From contig JAQGMN010000054.1 of assembly GCA_028292345.1 (NCBI GenBank), positions 1 through 15,194 on the forward strand: a stretch of 15,194 nt of DNA. The letters are read 5' to 3'. Each line of letters opens with the position of its first letter. The first letter of the stretch is position 1. This DNA is from Polaromonas sp. Its GTDB lineage: Bacteria > Pseudomonadota > Gammaproteobacteria > Burkholderiales > Burkholderiaceae_C. The notes under the pieces were generated by a model. It was given only the letters and a program-made list of their open reading frames with translations, had not been told where the DNA came from and searched no databases. Shown piece by piece: positions 1-6,841 of the stretch. The position numbers and the translations under genes are program-made.

Positions 1-1906
1 GCACCGTGCCGCAGTCCATGGCGCTGACCACCCGGTCGACCTGGATGGTGTTGTCCGCCGCGATGGTGACCTCGATCACGGCAGCGCCGAAGGAGCGATG
101 GGACGGCAGCACCGCCATGCCGCGGCCACGCTTTTCGCCGGCCTTGCCGGGGGCCAGCGGGGTGGACCAGCCGGCCTTTTCAACCGCCAGGTTCAGCGCT
201 GCCAGGGCGCGGGGCGAGTTTTTGAGCATGCGGCGGCGAAACTCCAGCGGGTCGACGCCTGCCAGCGCTGCCAGCTGGTCGATGGTCGATTCCACCGCGA
301 ACCCGTTGTGAAAGGTTCCCGTCGTCCGCAGCCATGTGGGCAGCACCGGCAGCTTGGGCGAGCGCACATCGGCCAACAGGTTGGGAATGTCGTAGGGCTG
401 GTCAAAGCCGCCTTCGACCGACATGATGTCCACGCCGTCACGCACCATGCCGCCCATCGCCGTGCCGGTCAGGATGGACTGGCCGGCCATCCGGTGCCGC
501 CAGGCGACGAGTTCTCCCTTGTCGTTCAGTCCCGCTTCGATGCGGTGGACAAAGGCGGGCCGGTGGTAGCTGAACGCGCTGGACATGTCGTCCTCCCGGG
601 TCCAGACGACCTTGAGCGGCGCCGGCTTTTTCAGGCCCTTGGCGATTTGCACCGCCTCGATGTGCGCCTGGGTATGCGGCTGCGCGCGCCGGCCAAAGCT
701 GCCGCCGACGTACAGCATGTGCAGCCTGATCTTGTCGGGCGTGAAGCCCAGCACATGCGCCAGGGTGGGCTGGTCCATGAGCTGCATCTGCGGCCCGCCC
801 CACAGGTCCAGGCTGTCGGACTTGAGGTCGACCACCACGTTCATCGGCTCCATGGTCGCCTGGGTGAGGTAGGGCACCGTGTAGTCGGCCGTGATCTTTT
901 TCGTGGCCTTGCCCAGTGCGCCGTCGGCATCGCCGCGCTTGGCGGCCACGTTGCCGGGCTGCTCCAGGGTGGCTTGCAGCTGCTTGATGAGGTCGGCCGA
1001 TGAATGGCGCGAGGCGGCGCTGTCGTCCCATTCGATCTTGAGCGCATCGCGCCCGCGCTTGGCGCTCCAGAAATCACGCGCGACCACGGCAACGCCGCTG
1101 TCAACCTGGACCACCTGCTGCACCCCGGGCAGCGCCAGGGTGGCGCTGGCATCAAAGCTTTTCACCTTGCTGCCCATCCGGACGGGGCGCGCCACCAAGG
1201 CGGTCAGCATGCCCGGCAGCTTCATGTCCTGGGTGAACAGGGCGGTGCCATGCACCTTTGCATGGCTGTCCACCCGCGGGAAGCGCTTGCCGATATAGGT
1301 GAACTGCTTGGCGTCCTTGAGCTTGACGTCGGTCGGCACCGGCAGTTTGCCCGCGTCTTCGGCAAAGGCGCCCAGGCTGGCCTTGCGCTTGCTGGGCGCG
1401 TGCTGAACCACGCCATCGGCAATCTCGATGCTGCCGGCATCGACATTCCACCGCCTGGCGGCGGCTGCCACGATCATGGCCCTTGCGGCTGCGCCGGCGC
1501 TGCGGTAGGCCAGCCACGAGGACTGCATCGAGGTCTGTCCGCCCGTTCCCATGTAGCCGCCCATCAGGAAGTTGGGGTAGCGCTTGAGGTCCGAAGGAGC
1601 GCCTTCAACGCGAATCTGCTTCCAGCTGGCGCCGAGCTCCTCGGCCACCATCGTGGCCAGCCCGGTGTGCACGCCCTGGCCCATTTCCAGGTGTTTTGAA
1701 AGGACGACGACCGAGTTGTCGGCGTTGATGCGGACATAGCCTTGCGGGTCGGCCTTGACCGGTGGGCCCATGGAAGATTGATCTTCGGGGCCTTCCTGCG
1801 CCTGTACGCTGGCCTGGGGAAGCGCCACGGCCAGCGCCAGGCCCGCGCCCGATTTGAGCAGCTGGCGGCGGCTCAGGTTGACAATGCGGATGTGTGGAGT
1901 GTTCAT
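1..1906 (-). CDS. Molybdopterin-binding subunit of an isoquinoline 1-oxidoreductase-type dehydrogenase (partial, C-terminus outside window)
   Basis: This is the large catalytic subunit of a xanthine-oxidase-family molybdenum hydroxylase of the IorB / membrane-bound aldehyde dehydrogenase type; 635 residues are visible. The start is the ATG at 1906. It is followed by a Tat signal (SRRQLLK at residues 12-18, a hydrophobic stretch, and a likely AxA cleavage site near residue 37), so the enzyme should work in the periplasm. Visible family motifs are EMGQGVHTG (about 74-82), TMEPMN (351-356) and GGSFGRR (401-407), the last matching the cofactor-contacting GGxFGRR loop. The C-terminal part, where this family carries its catalytic glutamate, runs off the window, so activity cannot be judged fully. 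It is the last gene of a three-gene operon, 10 bp after the [2Fe-2S] subunit. Substrate is unknown: N-heterocycles or aldehydes are typical for the family. Confidence 0.93.
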   Translation of the reverse strand, partial: MNTPHIRIVNLSRRQLLKSGAGLALAVALPQASVQAQEGPEDQSSMGPPVKADPQGYVRINADNSVVVLSKHLEMGQGVHTGLATMVAEELGASWKQIRVEGAPSDLKRYPNFLMGGYMGTGGQTSMQSSWLAYRSAGAAARAMIVAAAARRWNVDAGSIEIADGVVQHAPSKRKASLGAFAEDAGKLPVPTDVKLKDAKQFTYIGKRFPRVDSHAKVHGTALFTQDMKLPGMLTALVARPVRMGSKVKSFDASATLALPGVQQVVQVDSGVAVVARDFWSAKRGRDALKIEWDDSAASRHSSADLIKQLQATLEQPGNVAAKRGDADGALGKATKKITADYTVPYLTQATMEPMNVVVDLKSDSLDLWGGPQMQLMDQPTLAHVLGFTPDKIRLHMLYVGGSFGRRAQPHTQAHIEAVQIAKGLKKPAPLKVVWTREDDMSSAFSYHRPAFVHRIEAGLNDKGELVAWRHRMAGQSILTGTAMGGMVRDGVDIMSVEGGFDQPYDIPNLLADVRSPKLPVLPTWLRTTGTFHNGFAVESTIDQLAALAGVDPLEFRRRMLKNSPRALAALNLAVEKAGWSTPLAPGKAGEKRGRGMAVLPSHRSFGAAVIEVTIAADNTIQVDRVVSAMDCGTV

Positions 1907-1916
1907 GTCTTGCCTT

Positions 1917-2369
1917 TCAGGCCAGGGTCTTGGCAGCTTCATGAATGGCCGCGCGGATGCGGACATAGGTGCCACAGCGGCAGAGGTTGCCGCTCATGGC
2001 CTGGTCGATGTCCAGGTCGGTGGGCTTGGGGTTGTGGCTCAGCAGCGCTGTGGCGGCCATGACCTGGCCGGGCTGGCAGTAGCCGCACTGCACCACGTCG
2101 AGCTTGACCCAGGCGGCCCGGACGGCATCGCCGACCTTGCCCGACAGGCCTTCGATGGTGGTGACTTTTCCCTTGCCGACGGAGGCTGCCGGCAGCACGC
2201 ACGAGCGCATGGGAACGCCATCGACATACACGGTGCAGGCGCCGCACTGGGCCGCGCCGCAGCCGTACTTGGCCCCGGTCAGGCCGAGCTGGTCGCGAAC
2301 CACCCACAGCAGGGGAACGCCGTCTGCCACATCGGCATCGACCGCTTTGCCATTGATGTTGATCTTCAT
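1917..2369 (-). CDS. (2Fe-2S)-binding subunit of the isoquinoline 1-oxidoreductase-type dehydrogenase
   Basis: This 150-residue electron-transfer subunit relays electrons from the molybdenum site to the cytochrome. The N-terminal plant-ferredoxin-type cluster uses C37, C42, C45 and C57 (CGAAQCGAC followed by SC). The C-terminal all-helical cluster uses C95, C98, C130 and C132 (CGYCQPG and CRC). All eight ligands are present and the length is normal for IorA-like proteins. There is no signal peptide, so it is probably exported folded with the Tat-tagged large subunit, as known for related enzymes; this is inference. An AAAGGAA ribosome site lies just upstream of the ATG at 2369. It sits between the cytochrome gene (76 bp upstream) and the Mo subunit (10 bp downstream). 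Confidence 0.95.
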   Translation of the reverse strand: MKININGKAVDADVADGVPLLWVVRDQLGLTGAKYGCGAAQCGACTVYVDGVPMRSCVLPAASVGKGKVTTIEGLSGKVGDAVRAAWVKLDVVQCGYCQPGQVMAATALLSHNPKPTDLDIDQAMSGNLCRCGTYVRIRAAIHEAAKTLA

Positions 2370-2397
2370 GAAATTGATTCCTTTAAGAGTGACGCAA

Positions 2398-2430
2398 GAC
2401 GTTTTACGTGTTGAAACGTCCGGGGTTTCA
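2398..2430 (-). promoter_or_regulatory. Intercistronic inverted repeats (two mutually exclusive hairpins)
   Basis: The 76-bp gap between the cytochrome and [2Fe-2S] genes holds two overlapping inverted repeats. One has 7-bp perfect arms, GACGTTT (2398-2404) and AAACGTC (2414-2420), with a 9-nt loop. The other has 6-bp perfect arms, TGAAAC (2412-2417) and GTTTCA (2425-2430). They share bases 2414-2417, so only one can form at a time. There is no T-run, so this is unlikely to be a simple terminator. An mRNA processing or stability element tuning subunit ratios is possible, but this is speculative. Confidence 0.3.
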
Positions 2431-2445
2431 GCGGCTGCGCCGGAT

Positions 2446-3021
2446 TTATTTGGGGCAGGGCGCGCCAGCCTTTGACCAGGTTTTCAGCGCGTCGATGAAC
2501 TGGTCGAAAGGAAGCGATGGCGATGTGCGGTCCAGGCCGGGAGCCCAGGCCCAGTGCACCAGGTCGTCCTTGAGCATGTGGTCGATCAGGTCCTGGGATG
2601 TCTTGCGGTTGCCGTTTTTGGCCGGGTTGGTCATCACGGCGCAGATCTGCGCCGCTGACAGACCCGCCCAGGCCATGGATTTCGGCGGCATCTGCCAGCC
2701 TTCCCGGGCGCCGGGAATGCGGCCATCGGCGCTGTTGCTGGTTTGATGGCAGCTCACGCAGCGCAGCGTGGGCAGGCCGTGGCCGTCGCCACGCATCACC
2801 ATCTGCGTGTGGCGAACCTGCTTGTCGCCTTGCGTCGGAAAGTCGCCCGAGGCATGGCAGTTCAGGCACCGGGGATGCGTCACCACCCCGGCGATGGGCT
2901 TGAACAGTTCTTCAGGCGTCGCAGAAAATGCCGCCGGACTCCATGAACAAGCCAAAAGCGTGACGGCAATGCATGCTGAGCGGACATTGGGAAGGTCAAG
3001 GATTGCGGACAGAAAATACAT
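2446..3021 (-). CDS. Di-heme c-type cytochrome subunit of the dehydrogenase
   Basis: This 191-residue secreted protein has an N-terminal hydrophobic signal (about residues 15-34, likely cleaved after AFSA). It has two CxxCH heme-attachment motifs, CLNCH at 52-56 and CVSCH at 88-92. Met 111 in a QMPP context, or Met 74/76, could act as axial ligand. Proteins of this type are commonly annotated as an isoquinoline 1-oxidoreductase accessory subunit. The expected role is to take electrons from the [2Fe-2S] subunit in the periplasm and pass them to the respiratory chain. It is the first gene of the operon. A strong ribosome site, AAGGAGA (3031-3037 on the complement), lies 9 nt before the ATG, which fixes the start. 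The cytochrome is stand-alone, not fused to the Mo subunit as in some related dehydrogenases. Confidence 0.88.
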   Translation of the reverse strand: MYFLSAILDLPNVRSACIAVTLLACSWSPAAFSATPEELFKPIAGVVTHPRCLNCHASGDFPTQGDKQVRHTQMVMRGDGHGLPTLRCVSCHQTSNSADGRIPGAREGWQMPPKSMAWAGLSAAQICAVMTNPAKNGNRKTSQDLIDHMLKDDLVHWAWAPGLDRTSPSLPFDQFIDALKTWSKAGAPCPK

Positions 3022-3315
3022 AGGTTGTGGTCTCCTTCGTGTGCGCCGCCAAAGCGTCGCCCGGTGGTGGTTGTAACCAAATAATACTGAAGAAACAAAT
3101 TAAAAAAGAAGGACTGACGTGACTTTGTGCGCAAATCCTTCGGGCATGCAGATGTGTTGCTGGGCGGAAAAAGTGGACGGTCATGAATCGGGCTCCAATG
3201 CCTGAGCGCCTGCTGCCAGAGGCGCAGAGTGATTTTTTTCGAGTGTGTTCCGGCTCGCCGTGTCACCGCGCAGCGCCGGTGCGCGGGCCAGGGAAGAGTG
3301 ATAAATTCCGCGTCC
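3022..3315. other. Divergent intergenic region between the dehydrogenase operon and xdhC
   Basis: These 294 bp should contain the promoters of both divergent units. The cytochrome ribosome site is at 3031-3037. An AT-rich stretch at about 3074-3112 includes a possible minus-strand -10 (TATTAT) without a convincing -35. A short palindrome, TGGTT-GT-AACCA (3068-3079), lies between that -10 and the start codon and could be a regulator site. On the xdhC side a 6-bp hairpin (GCGCCT 3206-3211 with AGGCGC 3220-3225) is followed 7 nt later by a run of seven T (about 3232-3238), which could be a leader attenuator. I see no convincing gene here, and none of these elements is certain. Confidence 0.4.
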
Positions 3316-4359
3316 ATGGACAACACCGACCTGGAAGTACTGAAAACCGCTGCGCTCTGGCTGGACAGGGGATTGCGCTGCGAACTGATCACCGTGCTCA
3401 AGACCTGGGGCTCAAGTCCGCGCCCGCCAGGCTCGATGCTGGCGATTTGCGAGGATGGCTGCGTGGTTGGATCGGTCTCTGGAGGCTGCATCGAGGACGA
3501 CATGATCGAGCGCGCCCGCCGCGAAGGCCTGACACGCCAGCGGCCGGACATCGTCAGCTATGGCCTCACGGCCGCCGAGGCGCACCGCTTCGGCCTGCCG
3601 TGCGGCGGCACGATTTCACTGGCGATCGAGCCGCTGTCGGCCGACAGCCACATTGATCAGCTTGTGCAGCGTCTCCAGGCTGGCGAACTGCTGGCGCGGC
3701 GGCTGGATCTGCACACCGGCAAGGTTGACCTGCACCCGGCCTTGCCCGGCCAGGCGCTGCAGGTTTCATCGTCTTTGCTGGTGAGCGTGCATGGCCCGCG
3801 CTGGCGCTTGCTCATCATTGGCGCGGGCCAGTTGTCGCGCTTTGTGGCGCAGATTGCCCAGGGCATGGATTACGCCGTCACCGTGTGCGACCCGCGCGAA
3901 GAGTACCGCAAGATGTGGCAGGTCGACGGCGTGGCGATTGACCCGGGCATGCCCGACGACGTGGTGCTGGCCATGCGGCCCGATGCGCGCAGTGCCGTGA
4001 TTGCATTGACGCACGACCCGAAGCTCGACGATCTGGCGCTGATGGAGGCCTTGCGCTCCGATGCCTTTTATGTCGGCGCCATCGGATCGCGGCTGAACAA
4101 CCAGCGCAGGCGAGAGCGCATGGCCGAGCATTTCGACCTGACGCCGCAGCAGCTGGACCGGCTGCATGGCCCGATTGGCCTGTACGTCGGCAGCAAAACG
4201 CCGCCGGAAATCGCCGTTTCCATCCTGGCCGAGCTGACCGCCGTGAAAAACGGCGTGGCCTTGCCGGACGCAATGCGCATAGCCAGTGCCAAGGCGGCCG
4301 CCGGCATCGAGCCGAGCAGCGACGTGTGCGCGCTGCCCGAGCCTTCCCTGCCGGTGTGA
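3316..4359 (+). CDS. xdhC: XdhC/CoxI-family molybdenum cofactor insertion protein
   Basis: This is a 347-residue XdhC-family chaperone, which binds and passes the (sulfurated, dinucleotide) molybdenum cofactor to a xanthine-oxidase-type enzyme. The N-terminal XdhC/CoxI domain shows GSSPRPPGSM (32-41) and GSVSGGCIEDD (52-62), and GLPCGGT at 93-99. The C-terminal Rossmann-type domain shows LLIIGAGQLSRF (165-176), LTHDPKLDDLAL (231-242), YVGAIGSR (252-259) and PIGLYVGSKTPPEIAVSILA (286-305). The ATG at 3316 is preferred because family homology begins just after it. In-frame GTG codons at 3229 and 3298 are possible but add unconserved residues. No strong ribosome site is seen. It is divergent from the dehydrogenase operon, its likely client, and is the only plus-strand gene in the window. 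Confidence 0.92.
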   Translation: MDNTDLEVLKTAALWLDRGLRCELITVLKTWGSSPRPPGSMLAICEDGCVVGSVSGGCIEDDMIERARREGLTRQRPDIVSYGLTAAEAHRFGLPCGGTISLAIEPLSADSHIDQLVQRLQAGELLARRLDLHTGKVDLHPALPGQALQVSSSLLVSVHGPRWRLLIIGAGQLSRFVAQIAQGMDYAVTVCDPREEYRKMWQVDGVAIDPGMPDDVVLAMRPDARSAVIALTHDPKLDDLALMEALRSDAFYVGAIGSRLNNQRRRERMAEHFDLTPQQLDRLHGPIGLYVGSKTPPEIAVSILAELTAVKNGVALPDAMRIASAKAAAGIEPSSDVCALPEPSLPV

Positions 4360-4382
4360 GCCGGCGTGTTCCCGCTCTGATG

Positions 4383-4406
4383 GATGGCCTTCACCGCCTG
4401 GCCATC
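4383..4406. terminator. Weak hairpin between convergent xdhC and mocA
   Basis: A perfect 7-bp inverted repeat, GATGGCC (4383-4389) and GGCCATC (4400-4406), lies with a 10-nt loop in the 79-bp gap between the convergent stop codons. No U-tract follows on either strand, so a bidirectional terminator is only a possibility. Confidence 0.25.
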
Positions 4407-4438
4407 GGCCAGCTCACGATTTCAGGGGCTTGGGCCGT

Positions 4439-4984
4439 TCAGGCGGATCTTGCCGCGTAAAGGCATTCGGCCCGCGCCAGGTCCTGCACGGTATCGATGT
4501 CGGTGACAACGCCCATGTCGCTCACGCAGATTTCAGTGGATTCGAATTGCCCGATCACCGAGGCAGCGCCACCGGGCCCGCTCAGTTGCAGCAAGGCCGT
4601 TCGACAGGCCGCGCCAAAGCCCACGGGGTGCCCGCGCTGGCCGTGACAGAACGGAACCACGACCGTCTGTTGCGCCAATGCTGCGGCGATCAAAAGCAGC
4701 GTCTCGGCCTGGATCAGGGGAAGGTCTGCCGGAAGCACCAGCCAGCCAGCGGCGTCTGCCGTTGCCTCGATGGCGGCGCGGATGGCGTCGCCCATGCCCG
4801 GGTGAGGACCTGACTCAAGGTGCCAGGGCAGCCCACTGGCGACCACCGCTTCAACGGTATGCGCAAGCACGGGTTTTCCAGCCAGCATGGCCTTGAGCTT
4901 GTGCGTGGTCCCGCCGGACGCCACAAAGCGTTCGCCCCGGCCAGAGGCGAGCACCACCACGGTCGGCCGAAAGGGAAACGGCAT
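4439..4984 (-). CDS. mocA: MocA/MobA-like nucleotidyltransferase (probable molybdenum cofactor cytidylyltransferase)
   Basis: This 181-residue NTP-transferase-fold protein probably joins CMP to molybdopterin to make the MCD cofactor used by xanthine-oxidase-family enzymes such as the one encoded at the left. Visible motifs are the nucleotide-binding loop LASGRGERF (12-20; canonical LAAGxxxRF with Ala to Ser), a KL-KAML lysine region (29-34), GMGDAIRAAI (63-72), the metal-binding PADLPL (85-90), GHPVGFG (118-124) and TDIDTVQDL (161-169). It is slightly shorter than the usual 190-200 residues. It starts 4 bp after the tolC stop and has no clear ribosome site, so it is probably translationally coupled to tolC. 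It converges on xdhC. A CMP- rather than GMP-transferase is inferred from context, not from a diagnostic residue. Confidence 0.85.
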   Translation of the reverse strand: MPFPFRPTVVVLASGRGERFVASGGTTHKLKAMLAGKPVLAHTVEAVVASGLPWHLESGPHPGMGDAIRAAIEATADAAGWLVLPADLPLIQAETLLLIAAALAQQTVVVPFCHGQRGHPVGFGAACRTALLQLSGPGGAASVIGQFESTEICVSDMGVVTDIDTVQDLARAECLYAARSA

Positions 4985-4988
4985 GAAC

Positions 4989-6344
4989 TCAGCGCGCCAG
5001 CAGGCCGTTGACCTGCTGCAAATCTGCAGGCGTCAGCGTGCCGCTGGCCTGGCGCAGCCGCAGCCCGCCGAGCAGCACGTTGTAGCGCGCCTGGGCCAGG
5101 TCGCGCTTGGTCTGGAACAGCTGGCTCTGGGCGTTGAGCACGTCGATGTTGATGCGCACGCCGACCTGGTAGCCCAGTCGGTTGGCGTCCAGCGCGCTCT
5201 GGCTGGACAGTTCGGCGGCCTCCAGCGCGCGGACCTGACCCTGGCCCGACTGCACGCCGAAGTAGGCGGTGCGAACGTTCTGCGCGACCGTGCGTCGCGT
5301 GCCTTCCAGGTCGCTCAGCGCCTTGTCGCGCAGCGCCAGCGTTTCGCGGATGTGGTTTTGCGTCGAGAAACCGGCAAACAGCGGCACGTTGAGCAGCAGG
5401 CCGACGCTGCCGGTGTTGGCGCGCGAGGAAATGCCGGCTTGCGCGGTGTTCGACGGATTCTTGGTCACGTTGTAGCTGGCGGTGGCGTCCAGCGTGGGCT
5501 TGTGGCCGGCTTCGGCCTTCCTGACTTCCAGGTCGGCAATCTCGGCATTGCTGCGGGCCTGGCGAATGGAGGGGTTCACCCCTTCGGACTGGCTGACCCA
5601 GGTGTTGACTTCAGCCGGCACCACGTCCGCAAGCCTCACGGGAAGGGCCAGGGGCCGGGGCTGCGATTCGGTGATGCCCACCAGCTGGTCGAGCGCGATC
5701 TTGCGCACGCGCAGGTCGTTTTCAGCGGCGATTTCCTGGGCGCCCACCAGGTCAAAGCGCGCCTGGGCTTCACGGGTGTCGGTGATGGTCGAGGTGCCGA
5801 CCTCGAAATTGCGCTTGGCAAAGGCCAGCTGCTCGTTCACCGCTTCCTTTTGCGCCCGCACGAAGGCCAGCGTGTCCTGCGCCGCCAGCACGTCGAAATA
5901 GGCCTGGCTGGTGCGGACGATCAGGTCCTGGGAGGCCGCCTCCAGCTGGGCGCGTGCCAGGTCGACCTGCCGGAAGCCCTGCTCGTAGTTGGCCCAATTG
6001 CCGGGCCGGTACAGGGGCTGGCTGGCGCTCAGCGTGGCGTTCTGGGTGTTGAAGCTGGTGCCGCCGCCCGCCGCAGGCAGGGTGCTCTCCACATTGACGC
6101 GCGAGGCGCCCGCCGACAGGCCGGCCGTGGGCAGAATGCCGGCGCTGGCCTGGTCGGCACGCGCCAGGTTGGCGTCGTACTGCAGCCTGGCCGACTGGTA
6201 GGTGGCGTCAAAGGCGCGCGCCGATTCATACAGCTCGACCAGGCTTTGCGCCTGCGCCAGCGGCGCCAGGCTGGCCAGCGCGAAGGCCACCGCAAAGGAC
6301 AACTTCGACAGGCCGGATGCCGGCGGTTTGGGAAGCAGGGTCAT
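4989..6344 (-). CDS. tolC: TolC-family outer membrane efflux/secretion channel
   Basis: This 451-residue protein has a Sec signal peptide (hydrophobic residues about 15-31, likely cleavage after AQA near residue 32). Two tandem OEP repeats of coiled-coil helices follow. The first repeat begins at SLVELYESARAFDATYQSAR (34-53). A typical internal stretch, QAYFDVLAAQDTLAFVRAQK, lies in the first helical hairpin. The length and the TolC-like (not lipoprotein OprM-like) N-terminus fit the trimeric outer-membrane duct used by RND pumps and type I secretion. There is no lipobox cysteine. It lies in line with the tetR-adaptor-RND genes upstream, so it may be the third component of that pump (inference). 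It could equally serve several systems. A terminator-like hairpin precedes it and mocA follows after 4 bp. Confidence 0.9.
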   Translation of the reverse strand: MTLLPKPPASGLSKLSFAVAFALASLAPLAQAQSLVELYESARAFDATYQSARLQYDANLARADQASAGILPTAGLSAGASRVNVESTLPAAGGGTSFNTQNATLSASQPLYRPGNWANYEQGFRQVDLARAQLEAASQDLIVRTSQAYFDVLAAQDTLAFVRAQKEAVNEQLAFAKRNFEVGTSTITDTREAQARFDLVGAQEIAAENDLRVRKIALDQLVGITESQPRPLALPVRLADVVPAEVNTWVSQSEGVNPSIRQARSNAEIADLEVRKAEAGHKPTLDATASYNVTKNPSNTAQAGISSRANTGSVGLLLNVPLFAGFSTQNHIRETLALRDKALSDLEGTRRTVAQNVRTAYFGVQSGQGQVRALEAAELSSQSALDANRLGYQVGVRINIDVLNAQSQLFQTKRDLAQARYNVLLGGLRLRQASGTLTPADLQQVNGLLAR

Positions 6345-6371
6345 GGAAGTCTTGCCGAGGTTGAATGAATC

Positions 6372-6399
6372 AAAAATAAACCGGCCTGCGCGTGGCCAG
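6372..6399 (-). terminator. Rho-independent terminator-like hairpin upstream of tolC
   Basis: Read on the minus strand, a 6-bp stem CTGGCC / GGCCGG (one G-U pair) encloses a 7-nt loop and is followed at once by TTTATTTTT. It lies 48 nt past the rhodanese stop and 27 nt before the tolC start. It would end or attenuate transcripts coming from the upstream genes, so tolC may depend partly on readthrough or on a promoter I cannot identify. Confidence 0.5.
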
Positions 6400-6446
6400 G
6401 CACGGAGGGCAGTCCGGACGGGTTGCCGCTGGGGACCATGACCGGC

Positions 6447-6812
6447 TCAATAGCGCGGAACCGACGGATCGACCTGTTGCGTCCAGGCGTCGATGCCGCC
6501 CTGCAGGTTGACGACCTCGGAAAATCCGCCCTGCGCCAGGTAGCTGGCCACCTGCAGGCTGCGCATGCCGTGGTGGCACAGGCAGGCGATGGGATGCTGG
6601 GTGCCGAGCGTGTCCTTCAGTTCGGCCAGCCGGGCCGGAACCTCGCGCATGGGCAGCGCCAGCAGGCTGAAGCCGTCTTCCCGGACCGATGCGGTCTGCA
6701 CTTCCCAGGGCTCGCGCACATCCAGCACCACCGGGAGGACGGTCGGCGCCAGGCCGGCCGCGGCACGGTCGCGCCAGGCGGCAAAGTCGGAGGGATTGAG
6801 TTGAGAAATCAT
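6447..6812 (-). CDS. Single-domain rhodanese-like sulfurtransferase
   Basis: This 121-residue rhodanese domain has no signal peptide, so it is cytoplasmic. DVREPWEV (31-38) is the CH2A-type motif. The active-site loop is CHHGMRS, with Cys 79 as the expected persulfide-carrying nucleophile and Arg 84 in the usual place. The GGIDAW motif near the C-terminus (105-110) completes the fold signature. Length and loop resemble GlpE/PspE-like single-domain sulfurtransferases. The physiological sulfur acceptor is unknown. It follows the methyltransferase gene by 29 bp on the same strand, with a weak AAGG ribosome site, and is probably cotranscribed with it. Confidence 0.92.
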   Translation of the reverse strand: MISQLNPSDFAAWRDRAAAGLAPTVLPVVLDVREPWEVQTASVREDGFSLLALPMREVPARLAELKDTLGTQHPIACLCHHGMRSLQVASYLAQGGFSEVVNLQGGIDAWTQQVDPSVPRY

Positions 6813-6841
6813 TCGGCGGGCCTTGCGGTGGGTTCAGGAGG

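Noticed and set aside
98..1003. 301-codon plus-strand open frame
   Set aside because: It is antisense to the molybdopterin subunit and compositionally a shadow.
3229..3315. Upstream GTG starts for xdhC (3229 or 3298)
   Set aside because: The added residues are not typical of the family, and the GGGAAGA near 3292 is too close to the GTG at 3298. The ATG at 3316 fits the family start.
2880..3551. 223-codon minus-strand open frame crossing the divergent intergenic region
   Set aside because: It overlaps the cytochrome start and the xdhC start on the opposite strand, and has no domain or ribosome site.
4887..6368. 493-codon plus-strand open frame
   Set aside because: It is antisense to tolC, with low-complexity Gly/Gln/Arg/Val composition and no family features; tolC on the other strand has a signal peptide and OEP repeats.
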